This document shows positions 35,261 to 48,316 of a stretch of DNA of 64,000 bases, one piece after another. Numbering within the stretch: the first letter of the stretch is position 1; every line of letters begins with the position of its first letter. The notes below the pieces were generated by a model, which saw only the letters and a list, made by a program, of their open reading frames with translations, searched no databases and was not told the origin of the DNA. Source of the stretch: Thalassococcus arenae (GTDB taxonomy: Bacteria > Pseudomonadota > Alphaproteobacteria > Rhodobacterales > Rhodobacteraceae); assembly GCF_019104745.1 (NCBI RefSeq), contig NZ_JAHRWL010000001.1, positions 1,159,001 through 1,223,000 on the forward strand. Reading direction: 5' to 3'. The position numbers and the translations under genes are program-made.

Positions 35261-36772
35261 ATGACCCGTGCAGGCTTCACCATCGCCGCGACCATCGCCC
35301 TGCTGGCCGCGCCCGCGCTGGCGCAGGACGAGGGCGTGCTGACCAAGCAATACGACGATGGCGGGGTCTACGAAGGCACCTTCAAGGACGGGCTGCAGCA
35401 CGGCACCGGCACCTACCGGCTGCCCAACGGGTACGAATATACCGGCGACTGGGTCGATGGCGAAATCCGCGGCAAGGGCGTGGCGCGCTTCCCCAACGGC
35501 TCGGTCTACGAAGGCGATTTCGCCAAGGGCAAGCCCGAGGGCATCGGCAAGATCGTCTTTGCCGATGGCGGCACCTACGAAGGCAGCTGGCTGGACGGCA
35601 AGATCACCGGCCAGGGCGTGGCGATCTACGCCAACGGCGTGCGCTACGAAGGGTCGTTCCGCAACGCGCTGCATCACGGTCGCGGCACCATGACCTCGCC
35701 CAACGGCTATGTCTACGAAGGCGACTGGGTGAACGGCGCCAAGGACGGACAGGCCACCATCTCGTATCCCGACGGGTCGGTCTATATCGGTCGCGTGGCC
35801 GATGGCGAACGGGCCGGACAGGGCAAGCTGACGATGGCCGACGGCCTGGTCTACGAAGGCACCTGGAAGGCCGGCCAGATCGACGGCATCGGCACCCTGA
35901 CCCAAACCAACGGCGACGTCTACGAGGGCGAACTGGTGGCCGGACGCCGCGAAGGGCGCGGCAAGGTCACCTATGCCAATGGCGACATCTACGAGGGCGA
36001 TTTCCGCAACGACCAGCGCCAGGGCCAGGGCACCTTCACCGGCGCCGACGGCTACCGCTTTTCCGGCACCTGGGTCGCCGGGCAGATCGATGGCGAGGGC
36101 GAAGTCACCTATCCCGACGGGTCGGTCTATGTCGGCACCTTCCGGGGCGATCTGGCCAACGGCAAGGGCAAGATCACCTATCCCGACGGCTCGACCTACG
36201 AAGGCGACTGGGTCGATGGCGTGATCGAGGGCCGCGGCATCGCCACCTATGCCAACGGGCTGGTCTACGAGGGCGAATTCAAGAACGCCCGCAACCACGG
36301 TCGCGGCGTGATGACCTATCCCGACGGCTACCGCTACGACGGCGACTGGCTGGACGGTCAGCGCCATGGCCAGGGCACCGCCACCTATGCCGACGGCACG
36401 GTCTATGTCGGCCAGTTCCAGAACGGCCAGCGCCACGGCACGGGCGAAATCACCATGCCCGGCGGTTTCCGCTATGCCGGCGATTGGAAGAACGGCGAAA
36501 TCGACGGCCAGGGCGTGGCCACCTATGCCAATGGCGACGTCTACGAAGGCATGTTCAAGGATGGCAAGCGCCAGGGGGTCGGCACCATGCGCTACGCCAC
36601 CGGCGAAACCGCGACCGGCGACTGGATCAACGGCGCGCTCAGCGCCGACGACGCGCCCGCGCCCGCCGACACGGATGCGAATGCGGCGCCCGATGCCGAG
36701 ACCGACCCCAACGCGACCACCGGCGCCGGTGCCGATGCCGACGCGGCCACCGGCGAGGCCGGTTCGAACTGA
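35261..36772 (+). CDS. Exported MORN-repeat protein (18-19 repeats)
   Basis: A 503-aa protein with a signal peptide cleaved near ALAQDE (residue 24). Residues from about 40 to 460 are 18 full MORN repeats of 23 residues plus a partial one, pattern (V/T/R)YEGDW-DG---G-G---Y-(D/N)G, forming a beta-sheet spiral. A 45-residue acidic Asp/Ala/Thr-rich tail ends it. MORN repeats often bind phospholipid or proteins, but no enzyme domain is present. The stop codon is immediately followed by the ATG of a glycosyltransferase, so the two are coupled. The regular codon pattern of the repeats creates very long open frames on other strands. Confidence 0.88.
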   Translation: MTRAGFTIAATIALLAAPALAQDEGVLTKQYDDGGVYEGTFKDGLQHGTGTYRLPNGYEYTGDWVDGEIRGKGVARFPNGSVYEGDFAKGKPEGIGKIVFADGGTYEGSWLDGKITGQGVAIYANGVRYEGSFRNALHHGRGTMTSPNGYVYEGDWVNGAKDGQATISYPDGSVYIGRVADGERAGQGKLTMADGLVYEGTWKAGQIDGIGTLTQTNGDVYEGELVAGRREGRGKVTYANGDIYEGDFRNDQRQGQGTFTGADGYRFSGTWVAGQIDGEGEVTYPDGSVYVGTFRGDLANGKGKITYPDGSTYEGDWVDGVIEGRGIATYANGLVYEGEFKNARNHGRGVMTYPDGYRYDGDWLDGQRHGQGTATYADGTVYVGQFQNGQRHGTGEITMPGGFRYAGDWKNGEIDGQGVATYANGDVYEGMFKDGKRQGVGTMRYATGETATGDWINGALSADDAPAPADTDANAAPDAETDPNATTGAGADADAATGEAGSN

Positions 36773-37816
36773 ATGGCGCGATTGCTGTTCACCCTGCCGC
36801 GGTTCCACACCAACCTGTGGTTCGCGGTCCGCGCCATGCGCGCGGCCGGGCACGACCTGTGCTTCCTCGTCAATGAAAGCGCCAAAAGCGAAGACCACAG
36901 CCACCTGACCCCGGTGGTGATGGGCCGCCATCCCAGCCGCTCCGAGGTCGCCCGCGCCATCGCCGATTTCGCCCCCGACCTGGTGGTGGTCCGCAACGCC
37001 TGGGCGCTGTCGCGCCGCGCCGCGCGGGTGGCACGGCAATCGGACATCCCCTGCCTGCTCTACAACCTTCTGCCCTATCTCGGGAAAACCTCGCTGCTCC
37101 GGCAGGCCGAACTGCGCTGGAAGGGTCTTCCGGTGCAACGCATCACGCCGGTGCGCGGCCTTGGCCCCGACCGCCCCGCCGATCCCTTCGCGCGCTACCT
37201 GCCCTGGCCGGTCGGGCGGTTCGACGCCCCCGATCCCTGGCCGCGCGAACCCGGCAAGCTCAACGTGCTCTGCGTCGGCAAGCTGGGGCTGGCGCGCAAG
37301 AACCAGCCGTTGCTGCTCGACGCCATCGACAAGGCCGGGCTGCAGGACCGCGTCAACGTGCTGCTGGTCGGCTCGACGCCGCGCAAGACGTCGGCCCAGG
37401 CCAGCCACGCCGCCCAGCTCGCGGACCTGACCACCGCGCCCTGGGTCCGCATGATCGCCGGGCTGCCGTTCCGCGACATGGCCAATGTCTATGCCGGCGC
37501 CGACGTCGTCGTCCTGCCCAGCACCGGCGAGCCGCTGGGCGTCGCCCCGATCGAAGGCATGGCCTATGGCGCGATCCCGATCATCTCCAGCGAAAGCGGA
37601 TCGGCAGGGTACCTGACCCACGGCGAAAACGGCTTCGTCGTCGACATCCGCCGGCCCGGTTCCCTTGCCGACGCCCTGCGCGCCGTGCTGCCCGACGCCC
37701 CGCGCGCCGCGATTTCCGCCGCCGCCCGCCGCACCGCCGAGACCGAGCTGGGCGAGGCGGCGTTCCTCGACCGGCTGCACGCGATCCTGCAAGGCGAAGG
37801 CGTGTCGGTCGGCTGA
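36773..37816 (+). CDS. Glycosyltransferase, GT4-like
   Basis: A 347-aa GT-B-fold transferase. The N-terminal acceptor half (MARLLFTLPRFHTNLWFAVRAM) leads to a C-terminal nucleotide-sugar half with NVLCVGKLGLARKN and the GT4 motif STGEPLGVAPIEGMAYGAIPI, which includes the EX7E-like segment. No signal or membrane helix, so it works at the cytosolic side of the membrane. It starts on the base after the MORN gene stop (TGAATG), indicating coupled translation. Acceptor unknown; a cell-surface glycan is likely. Confidence 0.87.
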   Translation: MARLLFTLPRFHTNLWFAVRAMRAAGHDLCFLVNESAKSEDHSHLTPVVMGRHPSRSEVARAIADFAPDLVVVRNAWALSRRAARVARQSDIPCLLYNLLPYLGKTSLLRQAELRWKGLPVQRITPVRGLGPDRPADPFARYLPWPVGRFDAPDPWPREPGKLNVLCVGKLGLARKNQPLLLDAIDKAGLQDRVNVLLVGSTPRKTSAQASHAAQLADLTTAPWVRMIAGLPFRDMANVYAGADVVVLPSTGEPLGVAPIEGMAYGAIPIISSESGSAGYLTHGENGFVVDIRRPGSLADALRAVLPDAPRAAISAAARRTAETELGEAAFLDRLHAILQGEGVSVG

Positions 37817-37880
37817 TCGCGGCCCCGGGAAAATTGCGCCGCATCAATCGCGTCCTGCCGGTTCTCGCCATACTGGCCGC

Positions 37881-38669
37881 ATGGGAAAATACGGCTATAC
37901 CCGCAAATCCGCGATCCGCGCGACCCGAAGCACCCGGCTGGGTCAGGGCAACACCGCTCGGGGCGCCGCGGGCAAGGTCATCAAGAGCTCGCTGAAGAAG
38001 AAGGTCGGCCCGCTTCTGGCCTTCGGTGTCGGCTTCGAGATCGGCAAGTACCTGAATTACTTCGTCCACATGGCCGACGACCTGTCCGACCGGATCTTCA
38101 AGGCCCGCCATCCCAAGGACCCGCGCAGCACCGGCAAGATGATCTACAAGTTCAAGGGCGATGTCACCGTGACCGGCGATTACGTGCCCTGGACGGTCGC
38201 CAGCGACGATGCCGGCGGGCGCAGTTCGCATCCCGGGCTGTTCCGGCGCGAGGACCAGATCGGTGCCCGTCTCGATGCGCTGGTGAACGATCCCGGGCTG
38301 CACAAGGCCGTCGAAGGCTACATGCGCAAGACCAACCCGGTGCGCCGCCGCACCTTCCGGAAACCCAAACCCGCCACCCCCAAGACGCCGGCGATCAAGG
38401 CCGGCACCGCGGCCGTCCGGCGACGCAAAAAGGTCTCGTACACGCCGCAACGCCGCACCGCCAAGGCGCCGGTACCGAAACGGGCCACCTCCGACATCAT
38501 CCGCATCGGCCATAAGTATTTCCCCGATACCAAGCCGTCGCAAAGCGCGGTCATCGGGTCGGGGCACTACCGCGACCCGATTTCGACCTATGTCAGCGGC
38601 AACCGCAGGCGGATCCAGCCCAAGCCGGTTTCGCCCGATATTCTCGATATCGGCCGGTCGATGAAGTGA
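37881..38669 (+). CDS. Unrecognised basic protein
   Basis: A 262-aa protein I cannot place. It is rich in Arg and Lys. An N-terminal basic stretch (MGKYGYTRKSAIRATRSTR) is followed by one moderately hydrophobic segment (GPLLAFGVGFEIGKYLNYFV, about 43-62), a folded-looking middle (DLSDRIFKARH ... MIYKFKGDVTVTGDYVPW), and a long low-complexity basic end (PKPATPKTPAIKAGTAAV). Two short echoes, DIIRIGHKY and DILDIGRSM, close the protein. No strong ribosome site is seen. It ends 6 bases from the convergent next gene. Confidence 0.65.
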   Translation: MGKYGYTRKSAIRATRSTRLGQGNTARGAAGKVIKSSLKKKVGPLLAFGVGFEIGKYLNYFVHMADDLSDRIFKARHPKDPRSTGKMIYKFKGDVTVTGDYVPWTVASDDAGGRSSHPGLFRREDQIGARLDALVNDPGLHKAVEGYMRKTNPVRRRTFRKPKPATPKTPAIKAGTAAVRRRKKVSYTPQRRTAKAPVPKRATSDIIRIGHKYFPDTKPSQSAVIGSGHYRDPISTYVSGNRRRIQPKPVSPDILDIGRSMK

Positions 38670-38675
38670 TGCCCC

Positions 38676-39176
38676 CTACTGCGCTTGCTTGCCGGCCTCG
38701 GCGGCCAAAGCCTCGCGCGGCACCGATATCGACCCATGCACCCAGATGTTGATCCGGTCGGGGTTTTCGGCATCGATGCTCCATTCGATGGATTGACCGT
38801 CCGGCAGCGTCGCGTAGGCCCGCGTGATGGCTTTCTGTTCCAGTGCCGGGATCAGCTTGACCATCAGCCGTTTCAGCGCATCGACGGCGACATCCTCCAG
38901 CGTGCGCCACAGCACCTTGCCGGCAAAGGCCATGACGCCCAGGCCGACCGCCGTGCCGATCATCGACAATTGCAGAACCACGTCCTCGTGGGTGCGCCGG
39001 GTGTCAAAGGTGTCGCCCCAATCCGTGACCGTCCAGTCATCCGATCCGTCAAGCGTCTGGCGCAGCACCGTGCCGCGCTTGCGGTGGGCCTCCCAGGCGG
39101 TCGGGGAATCGTCGCTTTCGCCCCGTGCGCGGTTCTCGAAATTCCGTCCGATGGTCAGTGCGATGTCAAACGCCAT
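38676..39176 (-). CDS. Unrecognised protein with one membrane segment
   Basis: A 166-aa protein of unknown family. Residues 1-70 are polar (ALTIGRNFENRARGESDD), residues about 72-92 are hydrophobic (LSMIGTAVGLGVMAFAGKVLW), and the rest looks folded, with TLPDGQSIEWSIDAENPD followed by INIWVHGSISVPREAL. The ATG at 39176 follows a G-run. Codon use fits the genome, so it looks like a real gene. It converges on the basic protein at 37881-38669. Confidence 0.65.
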   Translation of the reverse strand: MAFDIALTIGRNFENRARGESDDSPTAWEAHRKRGTVLRQTLDGSDDWTVTDWGDTFDTRRTHEDVVLQLSMIGTAVGLGVMAFAGKVLWRTLEDVAVDALKRLMVKLIPALEQKAITRAYATLPDGQSIEWSIDAENPDRINIWVHGSISVPREALAAEAGKQAQ

Positions 39177-39540
39177 GCTTTCGCCCCCCCTTGGCCAAGG
39201 ATCGGCTGGCAGTATGACACCCCGGCTGCGGGTCCGGATTGATCCGGTGCAGGGCGCACCGGCCCGGCTGCCGCGCCCGGATCGCAGCCGGCATCGGGGG
39301 GGCTGGTGGATTGCCACCAATTTCGGGAATTAACCATTTTTCGCCGAAACCGGGGCCCGCGCCGGGTGGTGCGGCAGCAATCTGTCCCGAACCGGCGGCG
39401 AACAGGACGGCTTGGTCGAATCCGTGCCGCGGACTGTGCGAATCCCGCCCACCGATCCGTCCCGAACGCGGGCCCAAAAGGACGGATCGCTGCCGTGAAT
39501 CGCCCATCGACCGTTGCGTTAACCGCACCGCGCGCCGCGT
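39177..39540. other. 364-bp gap with two tandem stem-loops
   Basis: This is the upstream region of the 38676-39176 gene and the downstream region of the photolyase gene. It holds no credible coding frame. Two similar 30-base units occur at 39382-39410 and 39453-39489, each starting TGTCCCGAAC or CGTCCCGAAC and ending in GGACGG. In the second, CGATCCGTCC pairs perfectly with GGACGGATCG around 17 bases; the first forms a shorter 6-bp stem with one G-U pair. Operators, a small RNA or terminators are possible. Confidence 0.55.
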
Positions 39541-41067
39541 TCAGACGATCTCGCCCTTTTCCATCCGCGCCAGGAAATCCTCGGCCTCGCGCAGGATCGT
39601 GTCGCGCTTGTCCTCGGTCATCCGGTCCCAGGTTCCATACATGTTGCCCATGCGCGGATTGCCCTCGAACTTGCCCCGGTGACGGTGCAGGAAATGCCAG
39701 TAGAGCAGGTTGAACGGGCAGGCCCCGTCACCGGTCTTGACCTTGACCTTGTAGTCGCAGGACTTGCAGTGATCCGACATCTTGTCGATGTAATTTCCCG
39801 AGGAAATATAAGGCTTTGACGCGATGATCCCGTCATCGGCGAACTGGCTCATCCCGATGGTGTTCGGCGCCTCGACCCATTCGAACGCGTCGATATAGAC
39901 GCGCAGATACCATTCGTGCAGCTGCGCCGGATCGATGCCCGCCAGCAGTCCGAAATTGCCCGTCACCATCAGCCGCTGGATGTGATGCGCATAGGCCTCG
40001 GCTTCGGTCTGCTCGACCGCCTTGGCGACACAGCGCATCCGGGTCTTTTCGCCCCAGTAGAACGCGGGCAGATCGCGCTTGTGTTTCAAGGCGTTACGCG
40101 AAACATAGTCTGGCCCTTCGCGGAAATAGATGCCCCGGATATATTCCCGCCAGCCGATGATCTGGCGGATGAACCCCTCGACCGCGTTGATCGGCGCATC
40201 GCCGTTTTCATAGGCCTTTTCCGCCTCCCGGCAGACCTCCAGCGGGTCCAGCAGTCCCAGCGTGATATAGGGCGAGATCACCGCGTGATACAGGAACCGG
40301 TTGTCGTCCAGCATCGCGTCCTGGAAGTCGCCGAATTTCGGCAGGGCATGCCTGATGAAATGGCTCAGCGCGCGCTTGGCCTGGCCCGGTTCGGTGGCGA
40401 ACCAGAACGGGCGCAACTGGCCGAAGGAATTGCCGAAGCGCGACTCGACCAGGTCCAGCACCTCTTCGACCGTCTCGTCCGGCGTGAACTGCATCGGCCC
40501 GCCGAAATCCACCTCGTCCGGCGCCGGCTTGCGGTTGTCGTGATCAAAGTTCCACTTGCCCCCAACCGGGTCGTCACCGTCCATCAGCAGCCCGGTCTTG
40601 CGCCGCATGTCGCGATAGAAATATTCCATCCGCAGCTGCTTGCGCCCCTTCGCCCAATCTTGGAATTCGGCATGGGTGGCGATGAAACGGTCATCCTCCA
40701 ACTGCTTGATTTTCAAGGGCGCATCGTTCAGCGCCTCGATCAGCCGCCATTCTCCGGGTTCGGTGGCGAAGACCTCGGTCGCGCCGGTTTCCTCGGCCCG
40801 GCGCAGCAATTCGCCCGGGATCGATCCGGTATTTTCGGTGTCGTCCAGCTGGGTATAGCGCACGTCCCAGCCATCGTCGCGCAGCCGGGCGGCGAACTTG
40901 CGCATCGCCGCAAAGATCAGCGCGATCTTCTTGGGATGATGCTGGACATAGGACGCCTCGTCGGCGACCTCGGCCATGACGACGATGTCGGTTTTCCTGT
41001 CGGCCTCGCGCAGCGCGGCGATGGTCTCGGTCAGCTGATCGCCAAGAACCAGGATCAGCCTGCTCAC
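39541..41067 (-). CDS. FeS-type bacterial cryptochrome/photolyase (PhrB/CryB family)
   Basis: A 508-aa photolyase-fold protein of the FeS-BCP group, which includes (6-4) photolyase PhrB and Rhodobacter CryB. The N-terminus RLILVLGDQLTE is typical. The YAHHIQRLMVTGNFGLLAGIDP segment is the FAD/lesion region, and the four Fe-S cysteines are visible: one in TRMRC and three in DHCKSCDYKV...GACPF. It uses light to repair UV lesions or acts as a light receptor. The start is GTG at 41067, or the GTG just before it; both overlap the SDR stop. Coupled to that SDR. Confidence 0.92.
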   Translation of the reverse strand: MSRLILVLGDQLTETIAALREADRKTDIVVMAEVADEASYVQHHPKKIALIFAAMRKFAARLRDDGWDVRYTQLDDTENTGSIPGELLRRAEETGATEVFATEPGEWRLIEALNDAPLKIKQLEDDRFIATHAEFQDWAKGRKQLRMEYFYRDMRRKTGLLMDGDDPVGGKWNFDHDNRKPAPDEVDFGGPMQFTPDETVEEVLDLVESRFGNSFGQLRPFWFATEPGQAKRALSHFIRHALPKFGDFQDAMLDDNRFLYHAVISPYITLGLLDPLEVCREAEKAYENGDAPINAVEGFIRQIIGWREYIRGIYFREGPDYVSRNALKHKRDLPAFYWGEKTRMRCVAKAVEQTEAEAYAHHIQRLMVTGNFGLLAGIDPAQLHEWYLRVYIDAFEWVEAPNTIGMSQFADDGIIASKPYISSGNYIDKMSDHCKSCDYKVKVKTGDGACPFNLLYWHFLHRHRGKFEGNPRMGNMYGTWDRMTEDKRDTILREAEDFLARMEKGEIV

Positions 41068-41729
41068 CACGGCACCGCCTTTCCCGCCCAGTCGTAGAAA
41101 CGCCCGGTCTGGGCCGGCGTCAGACCGTCGATGACCTGCAACAGGTTGGCTGCGGCCTGGTCCGGCGGCACCGCGGGATGGCGGCCCAGGTATTTCTCGG
41201 TAAAGGGCGTGGCGACGGTTCCGGGATGCAGACAGGCGACGCAAAGCTGCTTGTGCGTCCGCGCCAATTCGATGGCCGCACTGTGCATTAACTGGTTCAA
41301 AGCGGTTTTCGCGGCACGGTAGGAATACCACCCGCCCAGTCGATTGTCGCCAATGCTGCCCACGCGCGCGGAAAGTGCTGCAAAAACAGCGGGTTGATCG
41401 CGGGGAACCAGTCGAATCGCGTGTTTCAGAACCAGCGCCGGCCCAAGCGCGTTCAACGCGATCTGGTCAAGAAAAGCTTTCGGTTCCAATGTCTTAAGCG
41501 TCTTTTCCGGCTCTGCCCCGTCAATTTCCAACGCACCGCTGGCAACCACGATCAGGTCATACGGGCCGGTCAGATCGGCCAGCGCGGCCTTCACGCTGTC
41601 TTCGTCGGTCACGTCCAACCCGTCGGCGCTGCGCGACAGACCGGTCACGGCAGCGCCGCGCGCCTGCAACGCCTTGGTCAGCGCCCCGCCAATGCCGCCC
41701 GAAGCGCCGATGATCAATGCCTTTTCCAT
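41064..41729 (-). CDS. Short-chain dehydrogenase/reductase, CsgA-like
   Basis: A 221-aa Rossmann-fold oxidoreductase. The NAD(P) site is IIGASGGIGGALTKAL near the start, the active site is S in FAALSARVGS with YSYRAAK (YxxxK), and the PGTVATPF loop follows. It resembles the C-factor/CsgA-type SDRs that often stand next to photolyase genes. The last bases overlap the photolyase start. Substrate unknown. Confidence 0.85.
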   Translation of the reverse strand: MEKALIIGASGGIGGALTKALQARGAAVTGLSRSADGLDVTDEDSVKAALADLTGPYDLIVVASGALEIDGAEPEKTLKTLEPKAFLDQIALNALGPALVLKHAIRLVPRDQPAVFAALSARVGSIGDNRLGGWYSYRAAKTALNQLMHSAAIELARTHKQLCVACLHPGTVATPFTEKYLGRHPAVPPDQAAANLLQVIDGLTPAQTGRFYDWAGKAVPW

Positions 41730-41768
41730 GCGCCTGCCAGCTAGCTGCGACGATCCGCGAATCAAGCC

Positions 41769-43463
41769 TCAGGCGATGATCTCGAACCGGTTCACGTCGA
41801 CCATGCCACGATCGGTGATCTTGAGCGCGGGAATGACCGGCAAGGCCAGAAAGGCCAATTGCAGGAACGGCTCTTCCAGGGTCACGCCCAGCGATTTCGC
41901 CGCAGCCCGCAGGTCGGCCAGCCGGTCGCGAACCTCTTCGAAGGGCGACAGGCTCATCAGCCCGGCCACCGGCAGGGCGAGTTCGGCAAGGATCTTGCCG
42001 CCCTCCGCCACGACAAAGCCCCCATCGATTTCACCCAGCCGATTGGCGGCCAAGGCCATATCGGCATAGTCGATCCCGACACAGGCGATGTTGTGGTGAT
42101 CGTGGCACACCGTCGACGCGATGGCGCCGCGGCGCAGCCCGAACCCGCGCACGAAACCGTTGGCGACATTGCCGTTCTTGCCGTGCCGCTCGACCACGGT
42201 GATGCGCGCCAAGTCGCGGTCAGGGTCCGGGCGCTTGTCGCCGTCTTGTGCGGCGATCTGCTCATGCAGATGGTCGGTCAGAATCTGGCCTTCGCGGATG
42301 CCGATCACGTCGGTTTCGACCCTGTTCGATGCAGTGCGGAAACTGTCGGCGGACACATGCGGCGCCCGGACCGAGCGGCGCCCGACGGGTTCGATAATCT
42401 TGCGCCGGGCAAATGCGGCATCTGTCACCCGGCAGCCCGCCGCCAGAACCAGTTGCGCATTACATGTATGCAATTCGTCCACCGCAACGATATCAGCACG
42501 CTTGCCCGGCGCGACCAGCCCGCGATCCTTCAGCCCGAACGCCTCGGCTGCCGAAAGGCTGGCGGCTCGATAAACCGCGAGCGGCGGACAACCCAGCGAT
42601 ATCAACGTCCGGATCATGTAGTCGAGATGCCCATACTCGGCGATATCCAACGGATTCCGGTCATCGGTGCACAGGCACATGTACGGCGCCGTGCGCTCTG
42701 TCAGCAACGGGGCCAGAGCGTGGAGATCCTTGGACACCGAGCCTTCGCGGATCAACACGCGCAGACCCTTCTGCAGTTTCTCGCGCGCCTCCTCGACGCT
42801 GGTCGCCTCGTGTTCGGTGCGGATGCCGGCGGCGATATAGGCGTTCAGATCGCGACCCGACAGCAGCGGACAATGCCCGTCGACATGGTCGCCATCGAAC
42901 AGACGCAGCTTGGCCATGGCGGCGGCATCGCGATGGATCACCCCGGGATAGTTCATGAACTCGGCCAGCCCGATGCCCGACACATGGCCACGCAGCGCGG
43001 CCAGATCGTCGGCGGACAGTTCCGCTCCGGCGGTTTCCATGTGCGTCGACGGCACGCAGGACGACAACTGCACCCGCAAATCCATCAGCAGGTGCTGCGA
43101 AGCATCCTGAAAATAGCGGATGCCATCGGCTCCGACCACGTTGGCGATCTCGTGCGGATCGCAGATGGCCGTCGTGACGCCGCGCGGCGTCACGCAGCGA
43201 TCGAACTCGAACGGGGTGACAAGCGAACTTTCGACATGCAGATGGGTGTCGATGAATCCCGGCACCAGTGTCAGGCCCGAAACGTCGATCACGTCACGCC
43301 CGTCATATTCCGCGCAGGTTCCGACAATGGTGTCGCCGCAGATCGCGACGTCGCCTTCCAGCATGTCTCCGGTGATCAGGTCAAAGACCCGCGCGCCGCG
43401 TAGAACGATGTCTGCGGGTTCATCCCCGCGCCCCTGGGCGATCCGCGATTCCAACTTGGCCAT
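41769..43463 (-). CDS. ade: Adenine deaminase
   Basis: Converts adenine to hypoxanthine and ammonia for purine salvage. The 564-aa amidohydrolase has the metal motif [13 protein letters not shown] (H74, H76), later [20 protein letters not shown] and the DDRNPLDI aspartate region, and the Ade-specific C-terminal half ([15 protein letters not shown]-like segment [14 protein letters not shown]). Length and layout agree with the family. Read apart from its neighbours, 28 bases before gyrB's end. Confidence 0.93.
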   Translation of the reverse strand: MAKLESRIAQGRGDEPADIVLRGARVFDLITGDMLEGDVAICGDTIVGTCAEYDGRDVIDVSGLTLVPGFIDTHLHVESSLVTPFEFDRCVTPRGVTTAICDPHEIANVVGADGIRYFQDASQHLLMDLRVQLSSCVPSTHMETAGAELSADDLAALRGHVSGIGLAEFMNYPGVIHRDAAAMAKLRLFDGDHVDGHCPLLSGRDLNAYIAAGIRTEHEATSVEEAREKLQKGLRVLIREGSVSKDLHALAPLLTERTAPYMCLCTDDRNPLDIAEYGHLDYMIRTLISLGCPPLAVYRAASLSAAEAFGLKDRGLVAPGKRADIVAVDELHTCNAQLVLAAGCRVTDAAFARRKIIEPVGRRSVRAPHVSADSFRTASNRVETDVIGIREGQILTDHLHEQIAAQDGDKRPDPDRDLARITVVERHGKNGNVANGFVRGFGLRRGAIASTVCHDHHNIACVGIDYADMALAANRLGEIDGGFVVAEGGKILAELALPVAGLMSLSPFEEVRDRLADLRAAAKSLGVTLEEPFLQLAFLALPVIPALKITDRGMVDVNRFEIIA

Positions 43464-43491
43464 GGCGCAGTGTAACGCGCCCGATCGGCGC

Positions 43492-47098
<3,607 letters not shown>

Positions 47099-47101
47099 GA
47101 A

Positions 47102-47130
47102 TGCCGCTTCTTCTCTTTGAAAAATACGCA
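47102..47130 (-). promoter_or_regulatory. Leader motif of recF (recurrent element)
   Basis: On the minus strand TGCGTATTT, then TTC, then AAAGAGAAGAAGC, a few bases before the recF ATG. It is nearly identical to the motif before the metallopeptidase at 32235-32260. A GC-rich inverted repeat (CCGGCC/GGCCGG) lies just upstream, matching the layout of the other copies. Confidence 0.6.
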
Positions 47131-47197
47131 AACCCGGCCCGCCACGGGGTACCGGCCGGGGTGGCGGTCAAGAGTTTTCGGAACAGTCCAGCGCCCG

Positions 47198-48316
47198 TCA
47201 CACCCGCATCGGCATGACGACATAGACCGCACTTGTGTCGTTGCCTTCGCGCATCAGGGTGGGATCGCCCGCCGAGTTGAACAGGAAAACCGCGTTCTCC
47301 CGATCCACCTGGCTGGCGATTTCCAGCAGGTATTTCGCGTTGAACCCGATCTCGAGTCGGTCATCGCCATAGGCGACGGCAAGCTCTTCCTCTGCCGCGC
47401 CGCTGTCCGGGGCGTTGACCGACAGGATGAGGCGGTCTTCGTCCAACTGCAGCTTGACGGCCCGCGAGCGTTCCGAACTGACCGTCGCCACCCGGTCGAC
47501 GGCCTTGGCGAAATCACTGGCGTCCACCTCGAGGCGGCGGGTGTTGCCGGTCGGGATGACGCGCGTGTAGTCCGGAAAGGTCCCGTCGATCACCTTGGAA
47601 GTCAGCGTGATGTCCTTGGTCGCAAAGCGCACCTTTGTTTCCGACACCGACACGGCGATCTCGGCATCGTCCTCGTCCAGAAGCTTGCGCAATTCGCCGA
47701 CCGTCTTGCGCGGAACGATCACGCCGGGCATGTCCGCGGCGCCTTCCGGCAGAGCGGCGTCGATCCGCGCCAGACGGTGTCCATCCGTGGCCACACAGCG
47801 CAACACCTTGCCGTCTTCTCCGTCGGCGACATGCATGTATACGCCGTTGAGGTAATACCGCGTTTCTTCGGTCGAGATGGCGAATTTCGACTTGTCGAAC
47901 AACCGCCGCAGCACGTCTGCCTTGGCCTTGAAATTCGCCGAATACTCCGACGAGGCCATGACCGGAAAATCCTCTTTGGGCAGTGTCGCCAGCGAGAAAT
48001 TCGACCGCCCCGCGGATACGGTCAGGCGGCCCGAAGCGCCATCTTCGGCCAGCGTGACCTGGGCACCGTCGGGCAGTTTGCGGACGATTTCGTGCAGGGT
48101 CACGGCGCTGACCGTCGTGCCGCCGGCGCGTTCCACCATTGCCGGTGCCCGGTCAAGCACCTCGATATCCAGATCGGTCGCACGAAAGCTGACGGTGTCG
48201 CCCTCGGCGTCGATCGACACGTTGGCAAGGATCGGGATGGTGTTGCGCCGTTCGACCACCGATTGCGCCTGGCTGACCGCCTTGAGAAGCGCCGCGCGTT
48301 CGATACTGAATTTCAT
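47198..48316 (-). CDS. dnaN: DNA polymerase III beta subunit (sliding clamp)
   Basis: Forms the dimeric clamp that holds DNA polymerase III on DNA. 372 aa, with the typical start MKFSIERAALLKAVSQAQSVVERRNTIPILANV, FVMAS-like ATLPKEDFPVMAS, the central ATDGHRLAR, and the C-terminus SAVYVVMPMRV. AAGGGGA lies before the ATG at 48316. It is 165 bases downstream of dnaA. Confidence 0.97.
   Translation of the reverse strand: MKFSIERAALLKAVSQAQSVVERRNTIPILANVSIDAEGDTVSFRATDLDIEVLDRAPAMVERAGGTTVSAVTLHEIVRKLPDGAQVTLAEDGASGRLTVSAGRSNFSLATLPKEDFPVMASSEYSANFKAKADVLRRLFDKSKFAISTEETRYYLNGVYMHVADGEDGKVLRCVATDGHRLARIDAALPEGAADMPGVIVPRKTVGELRKLLDEDDAEIAVSVSETKVRFATKDITLTSKVIDGTFPDYTRVIPTGNTRRLEVDASDFAKAVDRVATVSSERSRAVKLQLDEDRLILSVNAPDSGAAEEELAVAYGDDRLEIGFNAKYLLEIASQVDRENAVFLFNSAGDPTLMREGNDTSAVYVVMPMRV

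Noticed and set aside
33467-37792. A 1441-codon open frame on the minus strand covering nadE, the MORN gene and the glycosyltransferase
   Set aside because: Only the nadE part has family similarity and a ribosome site. The rest is the antisense of repeat-rich, high-GC genes, where stop codons are rare; its repeated glycine/valine pattern mirrors the MORN repeats.
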